Source: Mycoplasmopsis mucosicanis (GTDB lineage: Bacteria > Bacillota_I > Bacilli_A > Mycoplasmatales > Metamycoplasmataceae). Taken from it: 64,000 bases of DNA. Shown in pieces: positions 1 through 8,536 of the stretch; the first letter of the stretch is position 1; each line of letters opens with the position of its first letter. The stretch is from the NCBI RefSeq assembly GCF_006546935.1, contig NZ_SMDN01000005.1:1-64000 (forward strand). Direction: 5' to 3'. Under the pieces are notes generated by a model. It had not been told where the DNA came from, searched no databases, and saw nothing but the letters and a program-made list of their open reading frames with translations. Both the position numbers and the translations under genes were made by a program.

Positions 1-70
1 CATTAGACTTAACAACTCTGCAATATCTTGCTTTCCCGTTTCCCATCATCATAACTATTAGATTTTTCAT
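1..70 (-). CDS. N-terminal fragment of an unidentified protein, cut by the window edge
   Basis: A minus-strand reading frame starts with ATG at 70 and runs open to the window edge, giving 23 residues that begin MKNLIVMMMGNGKARYC. No family can be recognised from so short a piece. There is no Shine-Dalgarno sequence. A consensus TATAAT lies six bases before the ATG, an arrangement also seen before pstS and ftsY in this window, which supports a real, possibly leaderless, gene start. Confidence 0.35.
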   Translation of the reverse strand, partial: MKNLIVMMMGNGKARYCRVVKSN

Positions 71-76
71 AGTTTA

Positions 77-82
77 ATTATA
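77..82 (-). promoter_or_regulatory. -10 box (TATAAT) six bases upstream of the edge gene
   Basis: The minus strand reads TGATATAAT and then six bases before ATG. Transcription would begin at or next to the start codon, implying a leaderless mRNA. Confidence 0.4.
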
Positions 83-139
83 TCACAAAAATAAAATTAT
101 GTTATGTAATGTTATGTAATTTTTTTGCTTAAAAATATC

Positions 140-161
140 CCTATGTACTACGTACATAAGG
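140..161. promoter_or_regulatory. 9-bp inverted repeat between the edge gene and chrA
   Basis: CCTATGTAC and its near-perfect complement flank a 3-nt loop. It lies between two divergent genes. It could be an operator or part of the chrA leader; no T-run follows directly. Confidence 0.35.
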
Positions 162-190
162 ACTTAAAAATATTTTGATTTTGCTTGTAA

Positions 191-241
191 CTCCGAAACT
201 CAGGACTTGATCCTACAGATCAAATGACACTATTTTAGGAG
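191..241 (+). promoter_or_regulatory. Candidate structured leader of the chromate transporter mRNA
   Basis: A perfect 6-bp hairpin (TTGATC/GATCAA, loop CTACA, 207-223) lies 13 bases before the Shine-Dalgarno AGGAG at 237-241. CTCC at 191-194 can pair with GGAG, and TCCTA at 211-215 can pair with TAGGA, so the ribosome binding site could be hidden. I recognise no known riboswitch class here. Confidence 0.3.
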
Positions 242-245
242 ACAA

Positions 246-890
246 ATGAAAAATAAAATAAAGAAACCAACATTTTGAAATGTTTTTTTGCTCATTTTAA
301 TGGTAACTTTTATTGGTTTTGGTGGCGGTAATGCATTAATGCCGGTCATTAAAAGATATGCAGTTGATAAATATCATTGATTAGATGCAGATGAATTTGA
401 TAAGAATGTTGTAATTACAAATATGTTGCCTGGTCCTATGGCAATTCAAGCACTTTCGTACATATCGATAAGATCGCTAGGTTTTTGAAAAGGTTCATTG
501 GTTGTTATACTTGCGGCCATGCCACATGTTGCATTAGTTGTTGGTCTATATTTTGCCCTAACTCAGCTACCACAAAAATATTTAGTTGTTGTGCAAATAG
601 GTGTCTTAAGTGCAATTGTTGGTTGCTTAATTGGTTTTGGTTGAAATTATTTTAAAAAAGGAATAAAAGAGAGCAAAATTTCACTTTGAATTATTTTGTT
701 TTTAAGCACTATATTATTTTCTCTTTTTGTTCCTACACCTTTTAATGTACCAGTCGCAATTATGCTCTTATTTATTGCAATATTCACCACTCATTACATA
801 ATAAAGAAAAAACGAATCAGTAAAAGCACACAAAATTCAGTACAAAAGACTGAAATTACTGATAAAAATGATGCAAAAGGAGAAAAATAA
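246..890 (+). CDS. chrA: Chromate transporter, first short (single-domain) subunit
   Basis: A 214-residue integral membrane protein with a single CHR-type domain. The family signature FIGFGGGNALMPV lies near residues 20-32 and NMLPGPMAIQ follows near 60, as in the short ChrA proteins that work in pairs. These transporters move chromate or an unknown physiological anion; the substrate cannot be read from sequence. The start at 246 follows a good AGGAG. In-frame TGA codons encode Trp. The stop overlaps the start of the next gene (TAATG), so the pair is translationally coupled. The C-terminal tail is hydrophilic and contains STQNSVQK, a copy of the dispersed repeat word. Confidence 0.85.
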
Positions 891-1552
891 TGGCTATAGT
901 TGCTTTATTAGTTTCTCTAATTCTAATTGCGTTAATCTCACTTTCAGTCTTTGGTGGTGGACAAATATTTATGCCAATATTCACATGACTTTGGAATTCA
1001 CTGAGTTCATGATTTGGCACTCCAATATCAAATGAGCAAATTTCAGCAATTTTTGCAATTTCAAATTCAACACCAGGTATTTTAAGTCCAAAATTCGCAA
1101 CCTTGACAGGTTATCTGATAGCACAAGGCCAATGATGAGGCTATATTGCGATGTTTTTAACCTATTTAGCATTTGTTGTACCTGCGATATTGATGATGCA
1201 GTTGGCTCTTAAATATACAGATAAGTTTCAAGAATCTAATTACCTTAAAAAGTTAATTAGATTCATGAATCCGGTTGTAACTGGTATCATTTTTGCTTTA
1301 GCAATTCAACTTTTTATAGGATTAATAGCACCAAACGTCATATTTAATAAATCAGCTAATGAGTATTTAGGCTTTAAAACTTCTGGAGCATCAGTGGAGT
1401 TCTTGGTTGGTTATAGAAGAATAATTCTATGAGTTTATGTACCGGTAGCAATTATGATTAATTTATGACTTTATCTTAAAAAAGTACCACTTTTTGCACT
1501 GATTTTATCCAATGTTGTCCTTGCTATATTGATTTTTCACCCTTGAGTGTAG
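890..1552 (+). CDS. chrA: Chromate transporter, second short subunit
   Basis: A 220-residue membrane protein and partner of the gene it overlaps by one base. The N-terminal half carries SVFGGGQIFMPIF and the substrate-path motif NSTPGILSPKFATLTGY. Several hydrophobic helices follow, ending at FHPWV. Paired short ChrA halves normally insert in opposite orientations and form one transporter. A strong hairpin terminator follows. The 3' part of this gene, with its terminator, recurs in decayed form 1.6 kb downstream (2799-3158). Confidence 0.85.
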
Positions 1553-1568
1553 GATGAATAAAACTTAT

Positions 1569-1598
1569 ATACATATGAACTCATATGTATATTTTTTT
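1569..1598 (+). terminator. Rho-independent terminator of the chrA pair
   Basis: A perfect 10-bp stem (ATACATATGA/TCATATGTAT) with a 2-nt loop is followed by a run of T. The same hairpin recurs at 3132-3158 behind the chrA remnant. Confidence 0.85.
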
Positions 1599-1644
1599 TG
1601 TTGTTTTTTATAACATGAATATATTTAGTGGTTTTTTTCATAAA

Positions 1645-1672
1645 ATACTCAAAAATGAGTGTATTCGTAAAA
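1645..1672 (+). repeat. Dispersed TACTCA-type repeat, copy 1
   Basis: ATACTCAAAAATGAGTGTA followed by TTCGTAAAA. TACTCA and TGAGTG form a near-perfect 6-bp inverted repeat around AAAA. Non-coding, just past the chrA terminator. Confidence 0.6.
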
Positions 1673-1812
1673 TATTAACAGGCTCAAATTACTCTCTATT
1701 GTATAAAATTAAGGATGAAAAGATAATATATTTTGTTGATTATGTGTGGAATTTAACAATTTTTAATATAAATACTAATCATAATGTAATATAAATAGGA
1801 AAAGGAAAAAAA

Positions 1813-1914
1813 ATGAAACTATTATCACATTTGGTCAATATTGCCTCTAATTCAATTAGTTTAACAAATCAGGTTTTATTCAACGATCAAACACAAATAG
1901 ATAATCTAGGTTAA
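1813..1914 (+). CDS. 33-residue peptide upstream of the first family membrane protein
   Basis: The small ORF starts MKLLSHLVNIASNSISLTNQ and ends QIDNLG. AGGAAAAGGAAAA precedes its ATG, and four bases separate its stop from the next start. It is not a signal peptide and has no predicted membrane segment. A related ORF pair at 5125-5338 precedes the second membrane protein: the N-terminus (M-K/R-L-L/I), the V-L-x-N segment and the terminal DNLG match by eye. Repeated occurrence in the same position argues for a real peptide or translated leader. Function unknown. Confidence 0.5.
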   Translation: MKLLSHLVNIASNSISLTNQVLFNDQTQIDNLG

Positions 1915-1918
1915 GAAT

Positions 1919-2728
1919 ATGACATTATCATTTATAGTAAACCCTTTTGGCATAGGTTCAATTTTGATGGCGTTTTATGGAGGTATATTAATCTATTGAG
2001 CCACATCATATAGAAAAAATGATTTTCTTTGTTATGGTTTGATTAAAAATTCGATGGTTCATAAATATAAGTATGAAAATAAATTTTTTAAGTTTTTACT
2101 TAAATATTCTCTCATAAAAATAGCATTAATACCGTTATTTATGATTTCTGCTTGAGTTCTATTGTTGTATGTTGTAGGTTGCATTATATATTTTAAGGAT
2201 GATTTCGTTCGTTTATATATCAATAACAAAGACTTTGAATTTCTTGTTATTTGTACATTGCTATTATGTATCATAATTATTTTATCTTCAATACCAATCA
2301 TAGTTAGACAAGCAAAAATTATTATATCACTCAAGAAAGTGTGAAAAATCACTGCTACCAAATACAATCAAACATTAGATTTTTCTAGTTATAAAAAAGA
2401 CGTCGATTTTGTTAATAGCATTACTCAAAATAAGATACTAAAAATATGTATAAGTTTACCTAAAAAACATTCGTTTAATGAACATTCAAATCCGGGCTGA
2501 ATAAAAATGAATGATGAATGAGTTACATTAGCACTTAGAACTTTAAGCTTTAAAAAGTATGAGATTGTTTTATATTTATTTTTATTTGCTTCCTTTAACC
2601 AAACAAATTCAATCAGTAATCAAGCATTGAGTTTTGATGAAAAAGCATTGATATGAGTAAATAGAAAAGAAATATTTGAAAGAATAATGTCAGAACTAAT
2701 TTTGAAAAGTCGCTTAATTAAGTATTAA
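1919..2728 (+). CDS. Three-helix membrane protein, local paralogue family member 1
   Basis: A 269-residue protein with hydrophobic segments near residues 8-28, 68-92 and 105-128, then a roughly 130-residue soluble C-terminal domain. The C-terminus has the pattern KKYEIVLYLFLF and NRKEIFERI, shared with the proteins at 5341-6129 (RKYDVFESRLYILL, NRKKIFDVV) and 6154-6945 (KKYEEFEIKLYLIL, ARKKLFIML). I recognise no named family. TGA codons are read as Trp. The gene sits between the intact chrA pair and the decayed chrA copy, so it probably arrived or was duplicated as accessory DNA. A membrane-anchored sensor or envelope role is speculation. Confidence 0.65.
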
Positions 2729-2798
2729 TCAATTGATATTGCTTGATAAATAATTACATCATTACACTTTTGTTCAAATTTGAACTTTCAAACTCAGA

Positions 2799-3115
2799 AG
2801 TTGGCTCTTAAATATACAGATAAGTTTCAAGAATCTAATTACCTTAAAAAGTTAATTAGATTCATGAACCCGGTCGTAACTGGCATCATTTTTGCTTTAG
2901 CAATCCAACTTTTTATAGGCTTAATAGGACCAAACGTGATATTTAATAAATCAACCAAAGAGTATTAGGTTTTAAATCATCTGAGCATAATTATAGTTCT
3001 TGATTGCTTATAGAAGAATAATTCTATGACTTTATGTACCAGTAGCAATTATGATTAATTTATGACTTTATCCAAAGTTGCTCTTGCTTATATTGATTTT
3101 TCTCCTCGAGTGTAA
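2799..3115 (+). pseudogene. Decayed 3' fragment of the second chromate transporter gene
   Basis: From AGTTGGCTCTTAAATAT onward this stretch copies 1200-1552, starting inside the gene with no start codon of its own. The protein match (LALKYTDKFQESN onward) is near-identical until a lost T after GAGTAT at about 2966 shifts the frame into TAG. Further deletions follow, yet the homology continues through the hairpin terminator. It is a remnant of a duplication or recombination event enclosing 1553-2798. Confidence 0.8.
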
Positions 3116-3131
3116 CATGAATAAAACTTAT

Positions 3132-3158
3132 ATACATATGAGTTCATATGTATTTTTT
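3132..3158 (+). terminator. Terminator copy behind the chrA remnant
   Basis: ATACATATGA/TCATATGTAT with loop GT, then T-run. It copies the hairpin at 1569-1598. Confidence 0.7.
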
Positions 3159-3194
3159 TATATACCGTTAAAAAAAATAAATGCAAAATTTACT

Positions 3195-3229
3195 AAAAGT
3201 ACTCAAAAATGAGTATATTGGTAAAAAAA
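3195..3229 (+). repeat. Dispersed TACTCA-type repeat, copy 2
   Basis: AGTACTCAAAAATGAGTATA with a TTGGTAAAAAAA tail. TACTCA/TGAGTA is a perfect inverted repeat around AAAA. It sits at the same relative place behind the duplicated terminator as copy 1. Confidence 0.7.
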
Positions 3230-3240
3230 ATATACAATCA

Positions 3241-3284
3241 AAAAAATAGACTCAAATTTCTTATATTGGCTTGTGTCTATTTTT
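3241..3284 (+). terminator. Hairpin with T-run in a non-coding stretch
   Basis: AAAAATAGAC pairs with GTCTATTTTT across a 22-nt loop. No gene ends just upstream other than the chrA remnant. The rest of 3160-3541, about 380 bases, holds copy 2 of the repeat and the poly-T promoter but no supported gene. Confidence 0.45.
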
Positions 3285-3367
3285 ATGTTTTTGTTTAATT
3301 GCTTTAAGATGAAAATTTTCACAAAAATGTATACAAAATACATCAAATTCCTTAATTTCGCATTCTA

Positions 3368-3395
3368 TACTTGTTTTTTTTTTTTTTTTTATAAT
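3368..3395 (+). promoter_or_regulatory. Candidate phase-variable promoter: 17-T tract joined to TATAAT
   Basis: TACTTG is followed by exactly 17 T (3374-3390), and the last T begins a consensus TATAAT (3390-3395). The homopolymer fills the -35/-10 spacer, so slippage would change promoter strength. Promoter-spacer poly-A/T tracts switch Vlp lipoprotein genes in M. hyorhinis. The next gene is the lipoprotein at 3542. Confidence 0.6.
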
Positions 3396-3541
3396 ACGTG
3401 TGTAAATCCTAGACGGAATTTACAAATGATAAAGCATTTAGGTTCAACAATTCACACCTAAATCAAAAAATCAATATAAGAAACTAGGGATATATATTAC
3501 AAATCTGCACACAAAATATATTTATTTTGAAAGGATATATG

Positions 3542-4903
3542 ATGAAAAAAATCTTAAGTCTTATTCCGGTAGCGCTTACACCGCTCACCGCGTTCTCTTG
3601 TACCGTTACTAAAAAACAACAACCGCAACAACAACCGCAACCAGACGTTCCGCCTGTAAAACCACAACCTAAACCACAACCTAAACCCGAAGCACCACAA
3701 AAACCTAAAAAAGAAATTAATAAAGATATCACTAAAGAAGACTTCGACCGTCAAATACACGGACATCAAAAACCTAAAAAAGAAATTAATAAAGATATCA
3801 AAAGAAGTGATTACCTAAGACAAATTGGATACTATACTCCTTATACATCTTCATCAACACAATTTCAAAAACATTGAGATGAAGTTGCCGATAATATCTT
3901 TACAAAAAGTTTAATTGATGAAGATAAAGAATTTAAACTTAAAGATTTACAAAAATCTAAATATGATGAAATAGTTGTTAAAACTAAAGAATTAATAACT
4001 AAAAAACAAAGTGATATTAAGTTATTTTACTCAACTGAATTCATTAACAACAAAAACATTCAACAATTAACATCTTCTATTGAAACATATAATGAAGAAT
4101 TCTTTAAAGATGGTAAAAAAACTCTTGAAGAATTCAAAGACCATTTAGCAAAAATAGATAAATATTTTGCTAAAGTAAGATTATTAGTATTCTGATACAG
4201 TGATGTAGCAGAATTTGGAGATAAATTTGCACTTCAATCAACAGGAAAATATGCTCATAAAGTCGATGTTAAAAAACTTATCGGACAAAAAAATGATGAA
4301 TATTTTAAAAAATTAATTGAATATCGCAAAAATGCACTTCAAACTTTAGAAACTAAAATAGCATTCACAGAGTGAAACAAAAACACAAAAGATAAATTCT
4401 ATGAATTAATTTCTAATGAAGAATTGAAAAAAATGCACAATTATAACATCACACTTTCACAAATAGATGCTATTACAAAAAATCTTGCAAAAGGTCAATT
4501 TATTCTTCATTTAGATACAAGTGTTTTAGATCCATCTAAATACACTGAAAGCCAAATTAAAGAAGCAATCAAAAACAAAACAAACAATACTGATTTATGA
4601 AATACAATAAATAAAGCATTCTATGCAGTGTATTTATATGAAGAAAACGGGCAAACTAAAGAAAAACGAATTTATTCACTTTTTGATAAAGGTGGTAAAG
4701 ATAGATATATCAATCTTCCTGATGGAAATGGTTGAATTGAATATTTAGGTATTGTTGATAACAAAGATAATAAAATCAAAATTGCAGTAAGGTTTAAATA
4801 TGATAATAAACAAAAAGATGGCTTCTATTTAGCAACCGATAGGTTTTATAGACAATCATTGCAAAATGTTACTTGAAAAGCAGAAAGCGGTAGCAAAAAA
4901 TAA
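3542..4903 (+). CDS. Pro/Gln-rich surface lipoprotein
   Basis: A 453-residue lipoprotein. The signal peptide ends in the lipobox LTAFSC with the lipidated Cys at residue 20. Residues 24-55 are a low-complexity Gln/Pro/Lys spacer (PQPKPQPKP). A 10-residue unit, QKPKKEINKD, occurs twice about 23 residues apart. The remaining 370 residues are a Lys-rich helical domain with TGA-encoded Trp and no recognised family. The start at 3542 was chosen because AAAGGA lies 6-7 bases ahead; 3539 would be too close. The upstream poly-T promoter suggests variable expression. Probably exposed on the cell surface. Confidence 0.8.
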
Positions 4904-4958
4904 ATAATAATAAAAAATAGATTCAAATCCTTAATAAGGATTAGGATCTATTTGGAAG

Positions 4959-5002
4959 CATAAAATTTAAGTACTGGTGCGCACCACACTTTAATTTTAT
5001 GG
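4959..5002. repeat. Long palindrome with TGGTGCGCACCA core
   Basis: A GC-rich perfect 12-bp palindrome (4975-4986) is flanked by AT-rich arms that also pair imperfectly (CATAAAATT on the left, AATTTTATG on the right). No loop bases separate the halves. Such GC content is exceptional for intergenic DNA here. Possible operator or stable RNA hairpin. Confidence 0.5.
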
Positions 5003-5010
5003 TTCGAAAA

Positions 5011-5065
5011 AAACAAAAACACACAAAATTAGCAATATTTTAGTTATTTTTGTGTGTTTTTGTTT
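5011..5065 (+). terminator. Strong terminator-like hairpin behind the lipoprotein
   Basis: AAACAAAAACACACAAAA pairs with TTTTGTGTGTTTTTGTTT, about 17 bp, ending in T-rich DNA. A weaker hairpin (4915-4953) lies just after the lipoprotein stop. Confidence 0.65.
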
Positions 5066-5094
5066 CTGATTGATTGGTTTTGCTTTCTATTAAC

Positions 5095-5100
5095 TATAAT
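5095..5100 (+). promoter_or_regulatory. -10 box (TATAAT) of the second peptide/membrane-protein unit
   Basis: TATAAT lies 24 bases before the ATG at 5125, with AAGGAGAA between them. Confidence 0.5.
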
Positions 5101-5124
5101 AAATGTATATAAAAAAGGAGAATA

Positions 5125-5274
5125 ATGAGATTAATTTTTCCCACAATAAATACTTTCACAAATGTTACAAGTATTGTTAATAGTTCTGTAGTACTAAATA
5201 TTAATATGATTGATAGTGATTTAGGTGTTTATTTGGCCGATGAACGATGAGTTGTGATTAATGAAGGTGTATAG
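5125..5274 (+). CDS. 49-residue peptide upstream of the second family membrane protein
   Basis: The ORF begins MRLIFPTINTFTNVTSIVNS behind a consensus AAGGAGAA and ends at TAG 5272-5274. Its first part resembles the 33-residue peptide at 1813. The matching C-terminus (DNLG) is encoded in another frame by an overlapping 25-residue ORF, 5261-5338, starting MKVYSKSQGWYINTL. Either a frameshift mutation split one gene of about 70 codons, or two peptides overlap by 14 bases. The DNLG stop lies two bases before the start of the membrane protein at 5341, as in the first unit. Confidence 0.45.
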
Positions 5275-5338
5275 TAAGTCGCAAGGTTGATACATAAATA
5301 CACTGCCAAATAAAATTAAATCAGATAATTTAGGTTAA
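5261..5338 (+). CDS. 25-residue ORF carrying the DNLG C-terminus
   Basis: It starts MKVYSKSQGWYINTL, with one TGA as Trp, and ends KSDNLG. It overlaps the previous peptide by 14 bases in another frame. By comparison with the 33-residue homologue at 1813-1914 it looks like the displaced 3' end of the same gene, though its own ATG makes independent translation possible. Confidence 0.35.
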
Positions 5339-5340
5339 TT

Positions 5341-6129
5341 ATGTTTATAAATTATTGAATAGATGTTATTCCAACTTTTTATTGATTTACTGACATCACA
5401 ATATCACTCATAATATTTTTCTATATTGGAAGAAATTTTAGGTTTAAACAATGCCTAATTATGCAAGCAAGTCAAGAGATTAAATTTGATGATAAACTGT
5501 TTCTATCAAGACATTTTAAATATTTATTAAATGATTTTTTCGCCTTTTTAATATATGTTGTTTTTGGTTGTTTGCTTAATATAACGTATATATTTTTGTA
5601 CGTTTCCCCCTTTATTGTAGATTATGCAAAAACTAGTGAAATTTTTTCAAATAATACTTATTTTTCAGTGTTTTTTTGCGTTTCTATCATTATTGTTTCA
5701 ATTGTTCTAGCATGATTTGTACATTATTTAATTCGTATTTCACATTTAATAATAAAGTTAAAATTTCTACATAAAGCATCCCTAAATAACAGCGCCGAAC
5801 CACCTATAATTTCGAGTTTCTCCAATGAACAAAATAAGTGAATTGAATCAATTATTTATCGAAATCTAATTCTTATTAACATTGAATTTGTCATCCAAAA
5901 ACAAGACTCAAAACAAAAATATACCTTTAATGAGCAAAAAATTTCGCAATATCTTAAATCAAGAAAGTATGATGTATTTGAATCTAGACTTTATATATTG
6001 TTGTACTGCTCTCAAAAACATTTATTTAACACTGAGGGTGAATTATTGCAAGATTCTCAAATTGAGTTAATTTTAGAAAATAGAAAAAAGATTTTTGATG
6101 TTGTTAATAGTCAGTATGTTACATACTAA
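5341..6129 (+). CDS. Three-helix membrane protein, paralogue family member 2
   Basis: A 262-residue protein with hydrophobic segments near residues 10-28, 68-92 and 107-130 and a hydrophilic C-terminal domain of about 125 residues. The C-terminal domain shares the KYDVFESRLYILL and ENRKKIFDVV signatures with members 1 and 3. Start at 5341, two bases after the stop of the peptide ORF, suggesting coupling. No catalytic motif is visible. Member 3 follows after 24 bases. Confidence 0.65.
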
Positions 6130-6153
6130 ATTAGTATAATTAGGAACATTATT

Positions 6154-6945
6154 ATGATAATATTTACAAATATTTTTATTTATATCTCAATTGTTGTTGC
6201 CGTCCCATTACTTTTAAATATAGTCTATTCAGCAATTTTTCAGGTTAAATGCTTTGTGGTTACAAGAGTTGTTGGAAATTTATTAAATTTAAAGACACAC
6301 GAACAAGATAAATTGCATTCAAAACACTATAAATACCTATGCAAATTGATTATTTTGTGAATAATAACGGCGTCTATAAGTTTGTTTATTTTACTCATTT
6401 TGTTGAGTGTTTTTTCAGTTTTGTTTATTATTCATTATGCTAAAATAATTGATTTAATTATGACACAAAGCAGCACTCGAAATATGATGGTTTTTATTGT
6501 AACTTTTTTATTGTTGGCATTTACAGCAGTTTTTATAGCACTTCTTATTTTTTTCACAAAAACATATAGAGAATTTAAGGCACGTCAAACAAAACCTTAT
6601 ATTGAACAATGTACAAATATTGATCGTATTGATTATGAGCAAGAGGACTTGATTTTAAATAAAGTAACAATTCGTAATTTATTTGCTATTGAAGCAGTTG
6701 GAAAAAACACCATTATTCGCAGTAATTCAAAAATAAAACATATTGTAAGAAATTCTCGAATAAATGAATACTTAAGATGTAAAAAATATGAAGAATTTGA
6801 GATCAAACTATACCTTATTTTGTTTGGTTTATCTGAACATTATAATTTAAAAACACACGAATTCTTGACCGAACAAGAATTATTAAATACTTATGCTGCT
6901 CGTAAAAAACTTTTCATAATGTTAAACTCAAACACAAAACATTAG
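6154..6945 (+). CDS. Three-helix membrane protein, paralogue family member 3
   Basis: A 263-residue protein with the same layout as members 1 and 2: an N-terminal helix (residues 4-26), two longer hydrophobic segments (about 64-93 and 106-128), then a soluble domain ending in ARKKLFIML. A TATAAT at 6133-6138 and AGGAA before the ATG suggest it also has its own promoter. No peptide ORF precedes it, unlike the other two. Function unknown. Confidence 0.65.
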
Positions 6946-7006
6946 TATATTTGAATAATGATTTAATTTTTAGTTTAGAAAAATGAGCAACAAAGTGTGA
7001 CTAAAT

Positions 7007-7026
7007 TACACGTTTTTGAGTATTAT
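7007..7026 (+). repeat. Dispersed repeat, copy 3
   Basis: TACACGTTTTTGAGTATTAT, the TACAC/TGAGTA variant, lies between convergent genes (member 3 and pstS). Confidence 0.6.
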
Positions 7027-7156
7027 ATGTTAATAATTTAATGTTATTTTGACCAAACATCCAGCAATATTTAAAAATATATCACATACGTACCTGTATA
7101 GGTTGTAATAAAGAATTAACTGATTAATGATTGCAAATTGATTTATTGTTAATTTA

Positions 7157-8188
7157 TTAGACGTCTAGACCAAATACAACATCATTTAATGTTTTAAATT
7201 CTTCTTTATTTGATGGTTTAAAATCTTTATCAGCAGTCGAGAGTGGTTGCTGAATTTTTTTTTGATATTCTGAGAGTGGAATAAAACCTTTTTTTCTTAT
7301 TGATTCTTGAAAATTATTGCCAAGTAGATTTTTGACCAAAAGTACTGATTTTTGTGTATTAACGTCAAAAATAACATTCAATGGACGTACAAATTTGTAT
7401 GTTTTATTTTGAACATTTTCAACAGTAGGAACTCAAATACTATTGCCTTTTGAAATTGATGCTAATTGAACATTCTCAGTCATATTTTGTAATGCATAAC
7501 CTAGTGAAATATAAGAAATAGAGCCTTCTTTGTCATTAACTAATTTATGCACAATTGAATTTGGTTCAACAGTTTTGTTTTGTGGTTCCAAAACATTGTG
7601 ATTCAATATATCTTCAACATTATCAAATTTTCTGTGTTCAATGAGTTTTTCAATAAATGCTTCAGCACTACCAGACTGCGACTTACCACCTATACGACCA
7701 AATGGAATCACGGTTTTTAATGATTTTGTTGATTCAAGGTTCATAACTAATTGAGATCAAAAAACATTTTTGCCTAGATAAACATCCACAAGATACTCAA
7801 AATTCAGTATTGGTGGTTCATTTTTGATGGTTTTTAGTTCTTTAGGCAAATGAACTATAAGCACAATTGCATCTAATGCATATGTTAATGTTCTTAAATT
7901 TGGATTTTTTCATTGACCCTGTGCAGGAATTTTACTTGAAGAAGTAAAAGCAACGTCTATTGAGTTGGTTGCTTGGTTAATAAGATTGAATGCACTCCCT
8001 GAACCTGTAGGTGTGTATTGAAATCTACCTTGATATTGAGACTCGAGTTCGCCAATAATTGGAAGTACTGTTGAAGAACCTTGAGCTCGTATTGTTTTTG
8101 AGTTTTCTACAGAAGCGCACGATGCACTTAGTGACACAGGTAAAGTCACAAGTGATAACGATACAAGAGAATGCAATCTTTTATTCAT
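7157..8188 (-). CDS. pstS: PstS-like phosphate-binding lipoprotein
   Basis: A 343-residue solute-binding lipoprotein of a phosphate ABC importer. The signal peptide has Cys 24 in SLSASC. The mature N-terminus has RAQGSSTVLPIIGEL and TPTGSGSAFN, the two phosphate-contact loops of PstS, then DVAFTSSS. No pstC, pstA or pstB lies in the window, so the permease must be elsewhere. The start at 8188 fits the signal peptide. No Shine-Dalgarno is seen; TATAAT lies six bases upstream, implying a leaderless mRNA. Near the C-terminus NTQKSVLLVK is encoded by a copy of the dispersed repeat (7334-7364). Confidence 0.8.
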
Positions 8189-8194
8189 AGCACT

Positions 8195-8200
8195 ATTATA
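8195..8200 (-). promoter_or_regulatory. -10 box of pstS, six bases from the ATG
   Basis: Minus-strand TATAAT then AGTGCT then ATG. This predicts transcription starting at the start codon. Confidence 0.5.
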
Positions 8201-8220
8201 TAAATATTTAAAATTTGCAA

Positions 8221-8249
8221 AAAAATACAGACACAAAGTCTGTATAAAA
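8221..8249 (-). terminator. Terminator downstream of rpmG
   Basis: Minus strand: ATACAGAC/GTGTCTGTAT stem with a short loop, then seven T. It separates rpmG from pstS. Confidence 0.8.
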
Positions 8250-8253
8250 GTGA

Positions 8254-8406
8254 TTATTTTTTTTCTTTGTGAGCTGTGTGTTTGTTGCATTTGCCACAGT
8301 ATTTATTTAGCTCAACTTTTTCTGGATGATTTTTTTTGTTTTTCTTGCTAATGTAATTTTCCATTTTGCAAGCTGTACATTGGAATGTAAATCCTTCTCT
8401 TGGCAT
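8254..8406 (-). CDS. rpmG: 50S ribosomal protein L33
   Basis: A 50-residue ribosomal protein of the large subunit. It begins [20 protein letters not shown] and has two C-x2-C pairs (CTAC, CGKC), so it is the zinc-binding form of L33. The length matches the family. A strong terminator follows it. Confidence 0.9.
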   Translation of the reverse strand: MPREGFTFQCTACKMENYISKKNKKNHPEKVELNKYCGKCNKHTAHKEKK

Positions 8407-8536
8407 AAGTCTCCTTCTATTAAATTATTGTGCTTTTGCTCACATAACAAATACACACGATATACGAATTATTGAGTGCATTTAACATACTTCTAATTGC
8501 TTTGAATGAAGTCAAGCATTATTATACTAAAAAGTT

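Noticed and set aside
191..245. Known riboswitch class (preQ1, fluoride, guanidine, SAM) before chrA
   Set aside because: I compared the conserved cores from memory and none fits; kept only as an unassigned structured leader.
1585..1794. A 69-residue open frame starting MYIFFVVFYNM
   Set aside because: It begins inside the chrA terminator, contains the dispersed repeat, and has no ribosome site or recognisable protein.
3273..3461. A 62-residue Phe-rich open frame across the 17-T tract
   Set aside because: The Phe run is just the translated T17 promoter tract; no ribosome site or homology.
3554..3769. Antisense Cys/Gly- and Leu/Arg-rich frames opposite the Pro/Gln lipoprotein
   Set aside because: They are mirror products of the low-complexity CAA/CCA repeats in the real gene and have no start signals.
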